From NCBI GenBank assembly GCA_030762895.1, contig CM061062.1:3929501-3993500 (forward strand): 64,000 bases of DNA, read 5' to 3'. The first letter of the stretch is position 1. Every line of letters starts with the position of its first letter. The notes below the pieces were generated by a model, which saw nothing but the letters and a program-made list of their open reading frames with translations, did not search any database and was not told where the DNA came from. Shown one piece after another: positions 60,329 through 64,000 of this stretch. Source of the DNA: Sophora flavescens (taxonomy: Eukaryota > Streptophyta > Magnoliopsida > Fabales > Fabaceae). The translations under genes and the position numbers were made by a program.

Positions 60329-61150
60329 ATGGCCGTTATGGGAAAAGGCAGGGTTCGTCTTCAAGTGAATGGAGTTACTCAGACTGTGTCAGAAGATGAA
60401 TCTCATCTTTGGCATTGTCGCTTTGGTCACTTAAGCTATAACGGGCTGAGGACACTTTCTTATATGAAGATGGTAAATGGGCTGCCTACACTCAAGATTC
60501 CAAAGAAGCTATGCACAACGTGTTTAACTGGAAAGCAGCACAGAGATCATATGCCTAAGAAGAGTCTACGGAGGGCATCAAACAAGCTACAACTTGTGCA
60601 CTCAGATATATGTGGACCTATCAAACCAGCATCAAACAGTAACAAGAGGTACATCTTAAGTTTTATTGATGATTTCACTCATAAAACTTGGATTTACTTT
60701 TTACATGAAAAGTCAGAGGCCTTTGCTATGTTTAGAATCTTTAAAGCTTGTGTTGAAAAGGAAATTGGTGCATATATCACTTGTTTGAGGATAGATAGAG
60801 GTGGTGAATTCACCTCAAACAAATTTATAGAGTTTTGCAAGGTTGAAGGCATAAGTAGACAATTGACTGCAGCCTATACCCCACAGCAGAACGGAGTTGC
60901 TGAGAGGAAAAACAGGACGATAATGAACATGGTGTGTTCTATGTTGACTGAGAAGCAGGTTCCTAAAATGTTTTGGCTCGAAGCTATAAAATGGAGTGTG
61001 CATATCCTCAATAGATGTCCTATTGTGGCTGTGCAAAATAAAACTCCAGAAGAGGCATGGAGCGGTGTGAAGCCAGTAGTTGATTACTTTCGAGTTTTTG
61101 GGTGTAGCTCATGCACATATTCCGGACCAGAGGAGAAGCAAGTTGGATGA
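60329..61150 (+). pseudogene. copia GAG-pre-integrase and integrase, internally deleted
   Basis: Same frame as gag. The His-Cys region (HLWHCRFGHLSYNGL, then CTTCLTGKQHRDH) is followed by the rve core with LVHSDICGPI, RIDRGGEFTSN and PQQNGVAERKNR, so DDE is complete. Between VRLQVNGVTQ and EDESHLWH the usual protease-to-integrase linker is much shorter than in full-length relatives, consistent with a deletion of several tens of residues near 60385. A frameshift at about 61120 separates it from the following region. Confidence 0.88.
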
Positions 61151-63109
61151 CAAGAGCAAGAAGTGTGTTTTATTGGGAGTAAGTGATGAATCAAAGGCCT
61201 ATAGATTATATGATCCAGTTTCCAAGAAAATCATCATTAGCAAGGATGTAATTTTTGAAGAAGATGAATGCTGGGGTTGGGGCAGAAACAAAGAAGAGTG
61301 CAGGTTGGATGTTTTAGAATGGAAAGATGATGATGGGAATGATAGTGAAGAAGGAGTAGAGAGCAATGAAGATGAAATCAATGGTGGTGATACAAGAAAC
61401 TCAAGTGAAACTGATTCTCCTTCGGATGAGTCACATGAGAATAATTCACCCATTCCGAATGAAGGGAGGGTAAGAAGAGCACCATTTTGGATGGAAGACT
61501 ATGAAACAGGTGAAGGCTTATCGGATGAAGATGGTCTAAATGCTATGATGATGCTTACTGAAGATGATCCACTTATATTTGAAGAAGCTGTCAAGAGCAA
61601 GAAGTGGAAGGAGGCAATGATAGCAGAAATTGAATCAATAGAAAAAAAACAAGACTTGGGAGCTTACTGTTTTATCAGATGGAGTGAAGCCAATTGGAGT
61701 TAAGTGGGTTTTTAAGACTAAACTTAACGAGAATGGAGAGATAGAGAAGTACAAAGTGAGGCTAGTGGCGAAGGGGTATGCGCAGCAGTATGGAGTTGAT
61801 TATACTGAAGTATTTGCTCCAGTTGCCAGACTTGACACCATTCGATTGATGCTTGCTTTTGCATCTCAACACAGTTAGGATGTTTTTCAGTTGGATGTAA
61901 AGAGCGCATTCCTTCATGGTGAGCTCGAGGAAGAAGTCTTTGTGCAATAGCCACTGGGATATGAGAAGAAATGTGAAGAAGACAAAGTTTACAGGCTAAG
62001 GAAGGCGTTGTATGGCCTTAAGCAGGCACCGAGAGCATGGTATAGCAAGATAGAAGCATATTTTGTTCGAGAAGGCTTCGAAAGGTGCTTTTGTGAACAC
62101 ACACTGTTTACAAAGTCGAAGGAAGGAGGTAATTTTTTAATAGTAAGCCTTTTTGTTGATGATTTGATATATACTGGGAATGATAGGAGTATGTGTGATG
62201 AATTTAAGAATTCAATGATGTTGGAATTTGACATGTCTGATTTGGGAAGAATGAGGTATTTTTTAGGGGTTGAGGTGGTGCAGAGTCCTGATGGGATTTT
62301 TGTGTGTCAAAGAAGGTATGCTTGTGAAGTTTTAGCAAGGTTTGGAATGAATAACAGTAATTCAGTGCAGAATCCTATAGTCCCAGGCACAAAGTTGTCC
62401 AAGGATAAAGAAGGAACCAAAGTTGATGCAACCTTGTTCAAGAAGTTGGTTGGCAGTTTGATGTACTTGACTGCAACAAGGCCTGATTTAATGTATGCAG
62501 TAAGTCTCATTAGCAAATTCATGTCTTGTCCAACTGAATCTCATTGGCTTGCAGGAAAAAGAATACTAAGGTACTTGAGAGGTACAACTGAGTTAGGAAT
62601 CTTCTACAAAAAGAGAAGCAACACAAATCTGGTGGCATATACTGACAGTGATTTTGCTGGTGATTTGGATGATCGGAGGAGTACTTCTGGCTTTGTTTTC
62701 TTGCTTCGTTCTGCAGCAGTGTCTTGGTCTTCTAAGAAACAGCCTGTAGTGACACTGTCCACTACTGAGGCTGAGTATGTAGCTGCTGTATCTTGTGTAT
62801 GTCAGTGTGTTTGGTTGAGAAGGGTGTTAGAGAAGCTCGGTCATAAAGAGGAAAAGAGTACTGTGATTCGAAGTGACAAATGACTCTACAATAAAGCTAT
62901 CCAAGAATTCAGTCTTTCATGGCAGAAGCAAACATATTGATATAAGATTTCACTTTCTAAGAGACTTGGTAAAAGATGGAGTTGTGGAATTGAGCTACTG
63001 CAGTTCTCAAGAACAGGTTGCAGATATAATGACAAAGCCCCTCAAGTTAGATCAGTTCTTGAAACTTCGTAGCATGCTGGGAATGGTTGAAGCTTCAAAA
63101 GTAAACTAA
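61080..63109 (+). pseudogene. copia reverse transcriptase and RNase H
   Basis: The integrase tail and acidic linker (61140-61640) use one frame. The RT starts after a frameshift near 61660: GVKWVFKTKLNENGE, DYTEVFAPVARLDTIRL, KALYGLKQAPRAWYSK, SLFVDDLIYTGND (catalytic VDD intact) and LTATRPDLMYAVSLIS. RNase H follows with AYTDSDFAGD and LSTTEAEYVA. Stops TAG lie near 61876 and 61948, and a frameshift at about 62878 precedes the end of RNase H (FHFLRDLVKDGVVELSY). The catalytic residues survive, but the frame does not. Confidence 0.9.
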
Positions 63110-63140
63110 ATGCTTTCTGCATATAGTTTAAGGGAGGGAA

Positions 63141-63413
63141 TGTTGGACTGTACAGACTTTAACGGTCATTTAGTTTTACTGTTTTTGAGTTTATTAGTTT
63201 GTTAAATAAAACCCTATTCTTTAGAAATGTGCAGATAGGGGTTAGTTTTTCCTATCAATTAGCCACCACGTTGTAGGCCATGAAAAACGTGGTTCAGTTA
63301 GTGCTTCTGTTTTTGTTATCTTGTAAGGCTATAAAGCCAACACTTGCTTTCTGAATTCAATAAGACATTCTCTCACTAAACTCTTTATGATGTATTGCTC
63401 CGTTTGTTAAACA
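63141..63413 (+). repeat. Right LTR, copia at 58.9 kb
   Basis: TGTTGGACTGTACAGACTTT...TTGTTAAACA. Differs from the left LTR by about a dozen changes in 272 bp, so the insertion is not recent. Confidence 0.9.
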
Positions 63414-63433
63414 AAGCACCCTTTTTAATTTTA

Positions 63434-63840
63434 GGTTAAAGTAATTTTTGGTCTCTATACATGATACTGATTTTCAATTTGGTCCCTATATGTAAAAAGT
63501 TATTAATTTGGTCCTTAAACGTGACATTGGTTTTCAATTTGGTCCTCACCGCTAATTGGTCTCTATATAAGAGGACCAAATTACAAATTATTGTGACATG
63601 TAGGGACCAATTCAACAAAAAAAAATGAAATCGGTCCCTACATGTGATAATTATTTTCAATTTGGTCCTTATATGTGATAATAATTTACAATTTGGTCCC
63701 TCTTATATAGGGACCAATTAGCGGTGATGACCAAATTGAAAACCAGTGCCACGTATAAGGACCAAATTAATAACTTTTTACATATAGGGACCAAAGTGAA
63801 AATCAGTGTCACATATAGGGACCAAAAGATTACTTTAACC
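63434..63840. mobile_element. Foldback MITE, 407 bp, 9-bp target duplication
   Basis: Starts GGTTAAAGTAATTTTTGGTC and ends ...CTTTAACC. The two halves are inverted copies for almost the full length (arms of about 180-200 bp with TTTGGTCC blocks). TTAATTTTA flanks it on both sides (63425-63433 and 63841-63849), an exact 9-bp duplication, typical of the Mutator superfamily. No coding capacity. Confidence 0.9.
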
Positions 63841-63845
63841 TTAAT

Positions 63846-63940
63846 TTTATTTTAATTGATTAGTTTTAAATGAGTTGTCAACACCTCATTGGATGTGTCC
63901 AAAAGAAGGTGTTAGATATATGTTCATGCGAGAGTTTCTC
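63846..63940 (-). repeat. Right TIR of the Pack-MULE-like element
   Basis: Inverted match of 57892-57988. The foldback MITE sits at its inner edge. Confidence 0.75.
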
Positions 63941-64000
63941 AAAAAGTATTTAAGAAAAGATAGTTTATTTTATGTACTTCAGTAATTGATGTCCTAAAAC

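Larger units (their letters stand above)
58923..63413 (+). mobile_element. Ty1/copia retrotransposon with 271/273-bp LTRs, degenerate
   Basis: LTRs 58923-59193 and 63141-63413 (TGTTGGACT...AACA) are about 95 percent alike by eye. A tRNA-iMet-type primer site follows the left LTR and AAGGGAGGGAA precedes the right one. AAGCA flanks the right end and lies one base from the left end, a near-perfect target duplication. Gag, protease, integrase, RT and RNase H appear in copia order with stops, frameshifts and an internal deletion. Overall 4.5 kb, close to full length. Confidence 0.92.
57892..63940 (+). mobile_element. TIR-bounded element with captured-gene-like ORF (Pack-MULE-like)
   Basis: 57892-57988 and 63940-63846 are inverted repeats sharing CATGAGCACGTGCTTAACAC-like and CATCCAATGAGGTGTTGACA sequences (about 95 bp). 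Between them, apart from a later copia element and a MITE, is about 0.93 kb including a GC-rich ORF. Small size, long TIRs and GC-rich gene-like cargo fit Pack-MULE structure. No flanking target duplication could be matched, so the outer limits are approximate. Confidence 0.55.

Overview
The window reads as nuclear DNA of a flowering plant, probably a legume. It is AT-rich. Genes have GT-AG introns, and long stretches are nested transposable elements. The families present are Ty1/copia, Ty3-type elements primed by tRNA-Asp, MULE/FAR1-type DNA transposons, a plant mobile domain (PMD) protein, a Ulp1-like protein and MITEs. The legume call is inference from overall character; no sequence search was possible. 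There are no prokaryotic features.

Layout. 1-5343: a decayed Ty1/copia element on the minus strand, cut by the window edge, with its 5' LTR at 4235-5343 or slightly longer. 5719-7149: 3.7 copies of a ~390-bp AT-rich tandem repeat. 7422-27602: the remains of a large Mutator-like element with near-identical ~100-bp terminal inverted repeats (TIRs). Inside are a GC-rich palindromic promoter, 252-bp subterminal arrays in opposite orientation, a broken MULE transposase (+, 8703-11548) and a convergent, broken PMD gene (-, 19372 to 11786). A tRNA-Asp-primed element (A, 12732-17968) splits the PMD gene. The right end is rearranged by a duplicated segment (20465-24491) that carries a 2.3-kb solo-LTR-like insertion, followed by a truncated minus-strand relative of A (B, 24492-27502).

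27603-36448: intergenic DNA, the second copy of the duplicated segment (29910-31600), a LINE-like scrap, a minisatellite, and a spliced minus-strand gene with an apparently open frame for a Ulp1-like protein (32897-35179). 36449-47544: a 110-bp satellite array with traces of higher-order structure, split by a non-autonomous gag-protease retroelement (C, 38581-45713) with a perfect 5-bp target duplication. 47545-52080: a decayed FAR1/Jittery-like transposase (-) convergent with a small B3-like ORF (+). 52438-57020: the clearest ordinary gene, four exons encoding a 124-aa basic protein, with a 4-kb third intron.

57892-63940: a TIR-bounded element holding a GC-rich ORF (Pack-MULE-like). It was later invaded by a copia element with 271/273-bp LTRs (58923-63413) and by a 407-bp foldback MITE with a perfect 9-bp target duplication (63434-63840).

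How it fits together: only two genes look intact, the small basic protein gene and the Ulp1-like gene. Nearly all other coding potential belongs to transposons broken by stops, many explained by C-to-T or G-to-A changes as expected from methylated-C decay, and by frameshifts. The most interesting structures are the two-gene MULE-PMD element with its mirrored 252-bp arrays, the TCACGGCC/GGCCGTGA palindrome module shared by otherwise different tRNA-Asp-primed elements, and the interrupted satellite.
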